A DNA stretch of 22,500 nt from assembly GCA_964020155.1 (NCBI GenBank), contig OZ026548.1, positions 487,501-510,000 of the forward strand, given 5' to 3'. Source of the DNA: Chondrilla cf. caribensis (taxonomy: Eukaryota; Porifera; Demospongiae; Chondrillida; Chondrillidae). Below, in pieces: positions 1-18,134 of this stretch. The notes under the pieces were generated by a model. That model did not search any database, was not told the DNA's origin, and saw only the letters and a program-made list of their open reading frames with translations. Made by a program: the position numbers and the translations under genes. Positions within the stretch are counted from its first letter, which is position 1, and each line of letters opens with the position of its first letter.

Positions 1-1082
1 TCATTAGATGTATGTATATTATTCCATACATTGATATTAAGCACCTCCGAATGAATCTAGCCAGACCTAGCTGTGGATGTAAAAATAACTTATTAAACAA
101 TTCCCATCTTCGTATGTGCACTCAAAACCTTAAATACATTCAGAGGTGCTACATATTTTTTTCAATGTATGGTAGAGTATAGGAGAAATAACGCTAAGCA
201 CCTCCTTGCATAGCTCATGGGGGAGGGGCCGTGTCAACTTGATAATTTTATCAGACCTAATTGCGGATGTAAACTAAATTATGAAACAATTTTCATCTCC
301 ATCTGTTGCCTGTAACCTTAGATACTTCCAGATGTGCTTAATATTTTTTCAATGTATGGGAGAGTATAGGAGAAAAAACGCTAAGCACCCTTTTGTATAG
401 CTCATTGGAAAGGAGGCATGTCAACTTGATATTCTCACCAGACATAGCTAGGGACATGAACTAACATATGAAACAATTCCCATCTCTGTATGTGGCTCGT
501 AACCATTTCTACATTCGGAGGATGCTTAATATTTTTTTCAATGTATGGGATAATATAGGAGAAAAACGATAAGCACCTTTTTCTATAGCTCATGGGATAG
601 TGGGCATGTCAACTTGATTTTTTAAGCACACCTAACTAGAGACATGAACTAACTTAAGAACAATTTCCATCTCCATATGTGGCCGGCCCGTAATTTTAGC
701 TACATTCAGAGGTACTTAATATATTTTCAATGCACCTATGGGAGAGTGTAGGAGGACAAATGCTAAGCACCTTTTTGTATAGCTCATTGGAAAGGAGGCG
801 TGTCAATACGATGTGATAGTTTTACCAGATCTAGTTGAGACATAAACTAACATATGGAACAATTCCCATCTCCTTAGGTGGCCTGTAACCATAGCTACAT
901 TTGGAAGTGCTTTATCTCTTTCAATGTATGGCATTGGGAGAGTATGGAAGAAATAAATGCTAAGCACCCTTTTGTATAGCTCATGAGAGAGGGGGCGTAT
1001 CAACCTGATATTATCACCAGACTTAGATGGGGACTTTAACTAACTTATGAAACAATTCCCATCTCAGTATGTGGCCCATATT
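1..1082. repeat. Left part of a ~190-bp tandem repeat array with inverted-repeat ends
   Basis: No gene is visible here. A unit of about 187-197 bp recurs; the landmark taagcacc lies at 195, 382, 570, 764 and 961. Each unit runs through a gcatagctcatggg-like box, a gtcaacttgat box, a cagacctagctgggg-like box, caattcccatct, then ggaggtgctta and a ttttttcaatgtatggg spacer. The ggaggtgctta and taagcacctcc boxes are reverse complements, so each unit looks like a short element with terminal inverted repeats joined to its neighbour by a ~45-bp spacer. The first copy (about 31-155) has the longest arms, about 17 bp. The copies are clearly diverged from one another by substitutions and small indels. 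The short open frames here are chance. Confidence 0.85.
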
Positions 1083-3652
1083 AGATCTATGATTCATCAT
1101 GTGGACACTGGAGAGGCCGTGGTGACCAGCAATAAAATTTGACATTTTTGCTGGGCACCACGAGGCCTATAGCACAACCAGGAGGGGGTGCATGTATCCA
1201 AATGTGTGTTGATAAGCTTAATATGGACACTGGGCATCCCATGGTGATCAGCAATAGAAAGTAAAATTACCTGATTGATCACCACAAGGTGTAGTGTACT
1301 TACATTGGAATGTACATAAAAAAGTGTATGCATTATTATATGTGTCATATCAACACTGGGGAGAATTCTTGATTGGCAACCAAATGCATCTTGCTTTATA
1401 TCAGAAGGATGTTGGGCAATGATGCATTATGTGGACACTGGAGAGACAGTGGTGACCGGTAATAAAATTTGACGTTGTGGTTGGTCACCATGAGGCCTAC
1501 AGCACACTCAGGAGGGTGTGCATGCATCCCAATTTGTGTTGGTGAGTTTGGCATGGACACTGGGCATCCCCTGGTGACCAGCAATAGAATTCAAAATTGC
1601 CTGAATGATCACCACAAGGTGTATTGTATCTATATTGGAATGTACATGGTATGTGCATTATTATAATATGTGTCATATGGACACTGGGGAGAATTTTGGA
1701 TCGGGGACAAAACACATATTTTTGGGGCTCAGAAGGACTGTATTAGTTCCAGGAGTGTGTCTGTGCATCTGTATTTGTGCTATGATGCATTATGTGCACA
1801 CAGGAGAGGCTGTGGTGACAAGCATAAAATTTGACATTTTTTGGCTTGTCACCACGAGGGCTATAGCACACTCAGGACGGTTTGTATACATCCCAATTGT
1901 GTTGGTGAGTTTGACATGGACACTGGGCAGCCCTTGGTGACCAGCAACATGATGTTCAATCACCTGAGTTATCATCACAAGGCGTATTACACTTATATAG
2001 AAATGTACATACAAATGTATAATGCAATGTGCCATATGGACACCTGGGAGAAGTTTCATCAGCAACAAAATCTATCATTTTTGTTATCAAAAGGACCCTA
2101 TTAGTTCCAGGAGTGTGTCCGTACATTTGTATTAGATCTATGATGCATTATGTGCACACAGGAGAGGCCGTGGTGACAAGCATAAAAATTGACATTTTTT
2201 TTGCTTGTCACCACGAGGCCTATAGCACATTCAGGACGGTTTGTAAGCATCCCAAATTGTGTTGGTGAGTTTGACATGGACACTCGGCAGCCCTTGGTGA
2301 CCAGCAACGTGATGTCAAATCACCTGAGTTATCACCACAAGGCGTATTACACTTATATAGAAATGTACATACAAATGTATAATGCAATGTGCCATATGGA
2401 CACCTGGGAGAATTTTCATCAGCAACAAAACCTATCATTGTTGTTATCAAAAGCACCATATTAGTTCCTGGAGTGTGTCCGTACATTCGTATTAGATCTA
2501 TGATGCATTATGTGCACACAGGAGAGGCCGTGGTGACAAGCATAAAAATTGACATTTTTTTGCTTGTCACCACGAGGCCTATAGCACATTCAGGACGGTT
2601 TGTAAGCATCCCAAATTGTGTTGGTGAGTTTGACATGGACACTGGGCAGCCCTTGGAGACCAGCAACGTGATGTCAAATCACCTGAGTGATCATCACAAG
2701 GCGTATTACACTTATATAGAAATGTACATACAAATGTATAATGCAATGTGCCATATGGACACCTGAGAGAATTTTTGATCAGCGCAAAAATCTATCATTG
2801 TTGTTATCAAAAGGACCCTATTAGTTCCTGGAGTGTGTCTGTGCATTCGTATTGGATCTATGATGCATTATGTGCACACAGGAGAGGCCGTGGTGACAAG
2901 CATAAAATTTGACATTTTTTTGCTTGTCACCACGAGGCCTATAGCACACTCAGGACGGTGTGTATGCATCCCAAATTGTGTTGGTGAGTTTGAAACGGAC
3001 ACTGGGCAGCCCTTGGTGACCAGCAACGTGATGTCAAATCACCTGAGTTATCACCACAAGGCGTATTACACTTATATAGAAATGTACATACAAATGTATA
3101 ATGCAATGTGCCATATGGACACCTGGGAGAATTTTCATCAGCAACAAAACCTATCATTGTTGTTATCAAAAGGACCCTATTAGTTCCAGGAGTGTGTCCG
3201 TGCATTCGTATTAGATCTATGATGCATTATGTGCACACAGGAGAGGCCGTGGTGACAAGCATAAAATTTGACATTTTTTTGCTTGTCACCACGAGGCCTA
3301 TAGCACATTCAGGACGGTTTGTAAGCATCCCAAATTGTGTTGGTGAGTTTGACACGGACACTGGGCAGCCCTTGGAGACCAGTAACATGGTGTCAAATCA
3401 CCTGAGTGATCATCACAAGGCGTATTACACTTATATAGAAATGTACATACAAATGTATAATGCAATGTGCCATATGGACACCTGGGAGAATTTTCATCAG
3501 CAACAAAATCTATCATTTTTGTTATCAAAAGGACCCTATTAGTTCCAGGAGTGTGTCCGTACATTTGTATTAGATCTATGATGCATTATGTGCACACAGG
3601 AGAGGCCGTGGTGACAAGCATAAAAATTGACATTTTTTTTGCTTGTCACCAC

Positions 3653-3658
3653 GTGCAC
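3653..3658. other. 6-bp insertion in one satellite unit
   Basis: In this unit the otherwise constant caccacgaggcc reads caccacgtgcacgaggcc, a 6-bp insertion (gtgcac) immediately after the right arm of the monomer-A stem. It is a private variant of a single unit and is useful as a marker for phasing or assembly checks. Confidence 0.8.
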
Positions 3659-4302
3659 GAGGCCTATAGCACATTCAGGACGGTTTGTAAGCATCCCAAA
3701 TTGTGTTGGTGAGTTTGACATGGACACTCGGCAGCCCTTGATGACCAGCAACGTGATGTCAAATCACCTGAGTTATCACCACAAGGCGTATTACACTTAT
3801 ATAGAAATGTACATACAAATGTATAATGCAATGTGCCATATGGACACCTGAGAGAATTTTTGATCAGCGCAAAAATCTATCATTGTTGTTATCAAAAGGA
3901 CCCTATTAGTTCCTGGAGTGTGTCTGTGCATTCGTATTAGATCTATGATGCATTATGTGCACACAGGAGAGGCAGTGGTGACAAGCATAAAAATTGACAT
4001 TTTTTTGCTTGTCACCACGAGGCCTATAGCACATTCAGGACGGTTTGTAAGCATCCCAAATTGTGTTGGTGAGTTTGACACGGACACTCGGCAGCCCTTG
4101 GTGACCAGCAACGTGATGTCAAATCACCTGAGTTATCACCACAAGGCGTATTACACTTATATAGAAATGTACATACAAATGTATAATGCAATGTGCCATA
4201 TGGACACCTGGGAGAATTTTCATCAGCAACAAAACCTATCATTGTTGTTATCAAAAGGACCCTATTAGTTCCAGGAGTGTGTCCGTATATTCGTATTAGA
4301 TC

Positions 4303-4773
4303 TATGATGCATTATATGCACACAGGAGAGGCCGTGGTGACAAGCATAAAAATTGACATTTTTTTGCTTGTCACCATGAGGCCTATAGCACATTCAGGAC
4401 GGTTTGTAAGCATCCCAAATTGTGTTGGTGAGTTTGACACGGACACTGGGCAGCCCTTGGAGACCAGCAACATGGTGTCAAATCACCTGAGTGATCATCA
4501 CAAGGCGTATTACACTTATATAGAAATGTACATACAAATGTATAATGCAATGGCCGTGGTAACAAGCATAAAAATTGACATTTTTTTGCTTGTCACCACG
4601 AGGCCTATAGCACACTCAGGATGGTGTGTATGCATCCCAAATTGTGTTGGTGAGTTTGAAACGGACACTGGGCAGCCCTTGGTGACCAGCAACGTGATGT
4701 CAAATCACCTGAGTTATCACCACAAGGCGTATTACACTTATATAGAAATGTACATACAAATGTATAATGCTAT
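4303..4773. repeat. Satellite unit followed by a truncated unit lacking the C monomer
   Basis: At about 4552 the sequence passes directly from the end of monomer B (tataatgcaatg) into the middle of monomer A (gccgtggtaacaagc). The ~137 bp normally between them, all of monomer C and the first bases of A, are missing. The distance between equivalent landmarks is therefore 581 bp (4193 to 4774) rather than 718. This is the only large internal deletion in the array and points to unequal exchange or replication slippage. Confidence 0.85.
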
Positions 4774-5877
4774 GTGCCATATGGACACCTGAGAGAAGTT
4801 TCATCAGCAACAAAATCTATCATTTTTGTTATCAAAAGCACCATATTAGTTCCTGGAGTGTGTCCGTGCATTCGTATTAGATCTATGATGCATTATGTGC
4901 ACACAGGAGAGGCAGTGGTGACAAGCACAAAAATTGACATTTTTTTGCTTGTCACCACGAGGCCTATAGCACACTCAGGACGGTTTGTATGCATCCCAAA
5001 TTGTGTTGGTGAGTTTGACACGGACACTGGGCAGCCCTTGGTGACCAGCAACGTGATGTCAAATCACCTGAGTTATCACCACAAGGCGTATTACACTTAT
5101 ATAGAAATGTACATACAAATGTATAATGCTATGTGCCATATGGACACCTGAGAGAAGTTTCATCAGCAACAAAACCTATCATTGTTGTTATCAAAAGCAC
5201 CATATTAGTTCCTGGAGTGTGTCCGTGCATTCGTATTAGATCTATGATGCATTATGTGCACACAGGAGAGGCAGTGGTGACAAGCACAAAAATTGACATT
5301 TTTTTGCTTGTCACCACGAGGCCTATAGCACACTCAGGACGATTTGTATGCATCCCAAATTGTGTTGGTGAGTTTAGGACGGACGCTGGGCAGCCCTTGG
5401 TGACCAGCAACATGATATCAAATCACCTGAGTTATCATCACAAGGCGTATTACACTTATATAGAAATGTACATACAAATGTATAATGCAATGTGCCATAT
5501 GGACACCTGAGAGAATTTTCATCAGCAACAAAACCTATCATTTTTGTAATCAAGAGCACCATATTAGTTCCTGAAGTGTGTCCATGCATTCGTATTAGAT
5601 CTATGATGCATTATGTGCACACAGGAGAGGCAGTGGTGACAAGCACAAAAATTGACATTCTTTTGCTTGTCACCACGAGGCCTATAGCACACTCAGGATG
5701 GTGTGTATGCATCCCAAATTGTGTTGGTGAGTTTGACACGGACACTGGGCAGCTCTTGGTGACCAGCAATGTGATGTCAAATCACCTGAGTTATCACCAC
5801 AAGGCGTATTACACTTATATAGAAATGTACATACAAATGTATAATGCTATGTGCCATATGGACACCTGGGAGAATTT

Positions 5878-5898
5878 CCATCAGCAACTCAGCAACAA
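5878..5898. other. 9-bp tandem duplication in one satellite unit
   Basis: The constant catcagcaacaaaacc is expanded to catcagcaactcagcaac followed by aaaacc, a 9-bp insertion found in this unit only. It accounts for the longer unit spacing (368 instead of 359) between 5851 and 6219. Confidence 0.8.
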
Positions 5899-8800
5899 AA
5901 CCTATCATTGTTGTTATCAAAAGGATCCTATTAGTTCCAGGAGTGTGTTCGTGCATTCATATTACATCTATGATGCATTATGTGCACACAGGAGAGGCAG
6001 TGGTGACAAGCATAAAAAATTGACATTTTTTTGCTTGTCACCACGAGGCCTATAGCACACTCAGGACGATTTGTATGCATCCCAAATTAAATTGGTGAGT
6101 TAAGCACGGACACTGGGCAGCCCTTGGTAATCAGCAACGTGATGTTCAATCACCTGAGTTATCACCACAAGGCGTATTACACTTATATAGAAATGTACAT
6201 ACAAATGTATAATGCAATGTGCCATATGGACACCTGAGAGAATTTTCATCAGCAACAAAACCTATCATTGTTGTTATCAAAAGCACCATATTAGTTCCTG
6301 GAGTGTGTCCGTGCATTCGTATTAGATCTATGATGCATTATGTGCACACAGGAGAGGCAGTGGTGACAAGCATAAAAATTGACATTTTTTTGCTTGTCAC
6401 CACGAGGCCTATAGCACACTCAGGATGGTGTGTATGCATCCCAAATTGTGTTGGTGAGTTTGACACGGACACTGGGCAGCCCTTGGTGACCAGCAACGTG
6501 ATGTCAAATCACCTGAGTTATCATCACAAGGCGTATTACACTTATATAGAAATGTACATACAAATGTATAATGCTATGTGCCATATGGACACCTGAGAGA
6601 AGTTTCATCAGCAACAAAACCTATCATTGTTGTTATCAAAAGCACCATATTAGTTCCTGGAGTGTGTCCGTGCATTCATATTAGATCTATGATGCATTAT
6701 GTGCACACAGGAGAGGCCGTGGTGACAAGCACAAAAATTGACATTTTTTTGCTTGTCACCACGAGGCCTATAGCACACTCAGGATGGTGTGTATGCATCC
6801 CAAATTGTGTTGGTGAGTTTGACACGGACACTGGGCAGCCCTTGGTGACCAGCAACGTGATGTCAAATCACCTGAGTTATCACCACAAGGCGTATTACAC
6901 TTATATAGAAATGTACATACAAATGTATAATGCAATGTGCCATATGGACAACTGGGAGAATTTTCATCAGCAACAAAACCTATCATTTTTGTTATCAAAA
7001 GCACCATATTAGTTCCTGGAGTGTGTCCGTGCATTCGTATTAGATCTATGATGCATTATGTGCACACAGGAGAGGCAGTGGTGACAAGCATAAAAATTGA
7101 CATTTTTTTGCTTGTCACCACGAGGCCTATAGCACACTCAGGACGGTTTGTAAGCATCCCAATTTGTGTTGGTGAGTTTGACACGGACACTGGGCAGCCC
7201 TTGGTGACCAGCAACGTGATGTCAAATCACCTGAGTTATCACCACAAGGCGTATTACACTTATATAGAAATGTACATACAAATGTATAATGCTATGTGCC
7301 ATATGGACACCTGAGAGAATTTTCATCAGCAACAAAACCTATCATTGTTGTTATCAAAAGCACCATATTAGTTCCTGGAGTGTGTCCATGCATTCGTATT
7401 AGATCTATGATGCATTATGTGCACACAGGAGAGGCCGTGGTGACAAGCATAAAAATTGACATTTTTTTGCTTGTCACCACGAGGCCTATAGCACACTCAG
7501 GATGGTGTGTATGCATCCCAAATTGTGTTGGTGAGTTTGACACGGACACTGGGCAGCCCTTGGTGACCAGCAACGTGATGTCAAATCACCTGAGTTATCA
7601 TCACAAGGCGTATTACACTTATATAGAAATGTACATACAAATGTATAATGCAATGTGCCATATGGACACCTGAGAGAAGTTTCATCAGCAACAAAATCTA
7701 TCATTTTTGTTATCAAAAGCACCATATTAGTTCCTGGAGTGTGTCCGTGCATTCGTATTAGATCTATGATGCAGTATGTGCACACAGGAGAGGCAGTGGT
7801 GACAAGCACAAAAATTGACATTTTTTTGCTTGTCACCACGAGGCCTATAGCACACTCAGGACGATTTGTATGCATCCCAAATTGTGTTGGTGAGTTTAGG
7901 ATGGACACTGGGCAGCCCTTGGTGACCAGCAACATGATGTCAAATCACCTGAGTTATCATCACAAGGCGTATTACACTTATATAGAAATGTACATACAAA
8001 TGTATAATGCAATGTGCCATATGGACACCTGAGAGAATTTTCATCAGCAACAAAACCTATCATTTTTGTTATCTAAAGCACCATATTAGTTCCTGGAGTG
8101 TGTCCGTGCATTCGTATTAGATCTATGATGCATTATGTGCACACAGGAGAGGCCGTGGTGACAAGCACAAAAATTGACATTCTTTTGCTTGTCACCACGA
8201 GGCCTATAGCACACTCAGGATGGTGTGTATGCATCCCAAATTGTGTTGGTGAGTTTGACACGGACACTGGGCAGCCCTTGGTGACCAACAACGTGATGTC
8301 AAATCACCTGAGTTATCACCACAAGGCGTATTACACTTATATAGAAATGTACATACAAATGTATAATGCAATGTGCCATATGGACAACTGGGAGAATTTT
8401 CATCAGCAACAAAACCTATCATTTTTGTTATCAAAAGCACCATATTAGTTCCAGGAGTGTGTCCGTGCATTCGTATTAGATCTATGATGCATTATGTGCA
8501 CACAGGAGAGGCAGTGGTGACAAGCATAAAAATTGACATTTTTTTGCTTGTCACCACGAGGCCTATAGCACACTCAGGACGGTTTGTAAGCATCCCAATT
8601 TGTGTTGGTGAGTTTGACACGGACACTGGGCAGCCCTTGGTGACCAGCAACGTGATGTCAAATCACCTGAGTTATCACCACAAGGCGTATTACACTTATA
8701 TAGAAATGTACATACAAATGTATAATGCAATGTGCCATATGGACACCTGAGAGAATTTTCATCAGCAACAAAACCTATCATTGTTGTTATCAAAAGCACC

Positions 8801-9486
8801 ATATTAGTTCCTGGAGTGTGTCCGTGCATTCGTATTAGATCTATGATGCATTATGTGCACACAGGAGAGGCAGTGGTGACAAGCATAAAAATTGACATTT
8901 TTTTGCTTGTCACCACGAGGCCTATAGCACACTCAGGATGGTGTGTATGCATCCCACATTGTGTTGGTGAGTTAAGCACGGACACTGGGCAGCCCTTGGT
9001 GACCAGCAACGTGATGTCAAATCACCTGAGTTATCACCACAAGGCGTATTACACTTATATAGAAATGTACATACAAATGTATAATGCTATGTGCCATATG
9101 GACACCTGAGAGAAGTTTAATCAGCAAGAAAACCTATCATTTTTGTAATCAAAAGCACCATATTAGTTCCTGGAGTGTGTCCGTGCATTCGTATTAGATC
9201 TATGATGCATTATGTGCACACAGGAGAGGCAGTGGTGACAAGTGATAAAATTTGACATAGTTTGCTTGTCACCATGAGGCCCATAGTACACACAGGACGG
9301 TGTGAATGTATCCGAAATTGTGTTGGTGAATATGGCATGGACACCGGGCAGCCCCTACATGGTGATCAACAACGGAATGTGAAATTATGCAAGAGATCAC
9401 CACAAGGTGTATTGTACCTATATTGGAATGTACATGCAAAGTATATGCATTACTATAATGTGTCCTACTACCAGGTGTAATACGCT

Positions 9487-10520
9487 TATATTGGAATGCT
9501 CACACTGAAGTACGCATGGGAGATAATATGTAGGAATGTATAATTCTAAAAAGCTCTTTTTTACATAGCGCATGAGAAAATGCTAATCACCTTTTCGCAT
9601 TGCTCATGGGGGCAGGGGTGTGTCTACTTGATACTTTAGGCAGAACTAGCTGGGGACATGAACTAACATATAAAACAATTCCCATCTCCGTAGCTAACCT
9701 ATGACCCCAGCTACATTTGGAGGTGCTTAATTTTTTTCAATACATGGGAGAGTATAGGACGCTAAGCACCTTTTTGCATAGTTCATGGGAGCGGGGGCGT
9801 GTCAACTTGATATCTTAGCCAAACTTAGCTGGGGGCATGAACTAAGTTATGAAACCATTCCCGTCTTAATAGGTGGCCCGTAACCCCAGCTACATTTGGA
9901 GGTGCTTTCAATATATGGGAGAGTATAGGACACTAAGCACTTTTTTGCATAGCTCATAGGGGAGGGGGTGTGTCAACTTGATATTTTAGACAGAGCTAGC
10001 TGGGACATAATCAAACTTGTGAAGCAATTCACATCTTGATAGATGACCCCTATTCCCAGCTACATTCAGAGGTGCTTAATATGTTTTCAATGTATGGGAG
10101 AGTATAGGAGAAATAACGCTAGGCACCTTTATGCATAGCTCATGGGGGAGGGGGCGTGTCAACTTGATAACTTGGACAGAGCTAGCCGGGGACATGAACT
10201 AACTTAAGCAATTCCCATCTCAATAGGCGGCCCATAACCCCAGCTATAATTGGAGGTGCTTAATATTTTTTCAATGTATGCATGGGAGAGTATAGGAGAG
10301 AATACACTAAGTACCTTTTTGCATAGCTCATGGGGGAGGGGGCATGTCAAATTGATAATTTAGACAGACCTAGCTGGGGATGTGAACTAACGTCTGAAGC
10401 AATTCCCATCTCTGTAGCTACCCCGTAACTCCAACTACATTTGGAGGGGCTTAAGATTTGTTCAGTGTATGGGAGAGTATAGGAGAGAAAAAATGCTAAA
10501 CACATTTTTGCATAGCTCAT
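9487..10520. repeat. Right part of the ~190-bp tandem repeat array
   Basis: These units have the same family and orientation as those at 1-1082. The taagcacc landmark, sometimes mutated, lies at 9584, 9763, 9934, 10120, 10308 and 10497, giving spacings of 171-189 bp. The first unit after the satellite (about 9510-9600) is degraded. The array stops abruptly inside a unit at about 10520, after gcatagctcattg. No gene is visible. Confidence 0.85.
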
Positions 10521-10550
10521 TGTACACCCTGTACATCAGTTGGATGACTG

Positions 10551-10940
10551 TCCTCATCTTATCATTTCGACACACAAGTAAAAACTTGTGGTCTTCATGA
10601 TAAGAGAGGCTGTACCACACCGATGAGCTCAAATGAGAGTGAAACTGCTGTCTGTGGCTCCCTTTTTGAGAATTTGGATGACTGGGAGGAAATCACTGGT
10701 TGCCATCAAAATCAGACTTCGATCTCCCAGCGGATAGAGACTTCAGTCTATTTTCAGCTGGTTCTCCATAAATCCAGTGATATAATTTGTCAGCCTTAGG
10801 CCTTACACAGGCTTATTGTGCAATAAACCTTCCCTACCATCAGAGTGCACAGTCATGCTTTGACTGTAAGCCTCCTTCGTCCTCTCTTATCATGAAGACC
10901 ACAAGTGTTCACTTGTGTGTCGGAATGGTAAGATGAGGAT
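10551..10940. mobile_element. Fold-back element with ~60-bp inverted arms (MITE-like)
   Basis: The stretch 10551-10610 (tcctcatcttatcatttcg, acacacaagt, cttgtggtcttcatgataag, agagg) is repeated in reverse complement at about 10876-10940, with few mismatches over ~60 bp. The arms enclose about 265 bp with no convincing reading frame. Long terminal inverted repeats around a short non-coding core are typical of non-autonomous DNA transposons or fold-back elements. No clear target-site duplication or transposase was identified, so the class is inferred. Confidence 0.6.
10770..10840. repeat. 71-bp direct repeat, copy 1
   Basis: It begins aaatccagtgatataatttg and ends aataaaccttccctacca. An almost identical copy lies at 10951-11021, and one difference is visible (ccttaggcc against ccttagacc). 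Copy 1 is inside the fold-back element; copy 2 is just outside its right arm. Confidence 0.85.
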
Positions 10941-10950
10941 GGTTCCATGT

Positions 10951-11021
10951 AAATCCAGTGATATAATTTGTCAGCCTTAGACCTTACACAGGCTTATTGT
11001 GCAATAAACCTTCCCTACCAA
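10951..11021. repeat. 71-bp direct repeat, copy 2
   Basis: This is the second copy of the repeat at 10770-10840. It starts about 11 bp beyond the right inverted arm. Spacing between the copies is 181 bp. The pair suggests a tandem duplication, or an element boundary that lies further right than the inverted arms. Confidence 0.85.
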
Positions 11022-11239
11022 TAAAATGCATGTTACTGATCAATCTGTAACTTAATGCATGCCCACTTTTTACTACCAAGATTGGCTGGATTATCAAGAC
11101 CCCACTATTATATTATCACATTATGTATTATAATCACATACAAGACACGTAAATAATTTAGTCATTAAATTCACATTATTATATAATATAATAATAAGGT
11201 AGGTAATAATTAACAATGATTAATATGTAATCGATATTG
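11022..11239. other. AT-rich 3' flank of the exchanger gene
   Basis: This short stretch lies downstream of the minus-strand exchanger stop codon. It is rich in A and T (for example ttattatataatataataat near 11175) and presumably holds the 3' UTR. I saw no canonical AATAAA on the minus strand here, so the transcript end is undetermined. Confidence 0.4.

Positions 11240-18134
<6,895 letters not shown>

Larger units (their letters stand above)
1083..9486. repeat. 359-bp satellite array, about 24 units, higher-order (trimeric) repeat
   Basis: One unit recurs almost exactly every 359 bp. The landmark gatgcattatgtgcacacagg (or a diverged form) occurs near 1091, 1421, 1782, 2141, 2500, 2859, 3217, 3576, 3945, 4303, 4883, 5242, 5601, 5968, 6328, 6687, 7046, 7405, 7764, 8123, 8482, 8841 and 9200, plus one partial unit at ~4552. 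Units between about 2100 and 9200 differ by only a few bases; the first two or three and the last are much more diverged. Each unit consists of three related ~120-bp blocks, most easily seen in the old copy at 1421, where the box tggacactgg starts at 1432, 1554 and 1678. Open frames of about 125 codons recur on the plus strand once per unit, but they match no family I recognise and their frame changes from unit to unit because 359 is not a multiple of three. I treat the region as non-coding satellite DNA. Confidence 0.95.

Noticed and set aside
2101..9109. Hammerhead-type ribozyme in the satellite, as in some animal satellite DNAs
   Set aside because: The minus strand has CTGATGA once per unit, but no GAAA with flanking stem at the required distance was found, so the core is incomplete.
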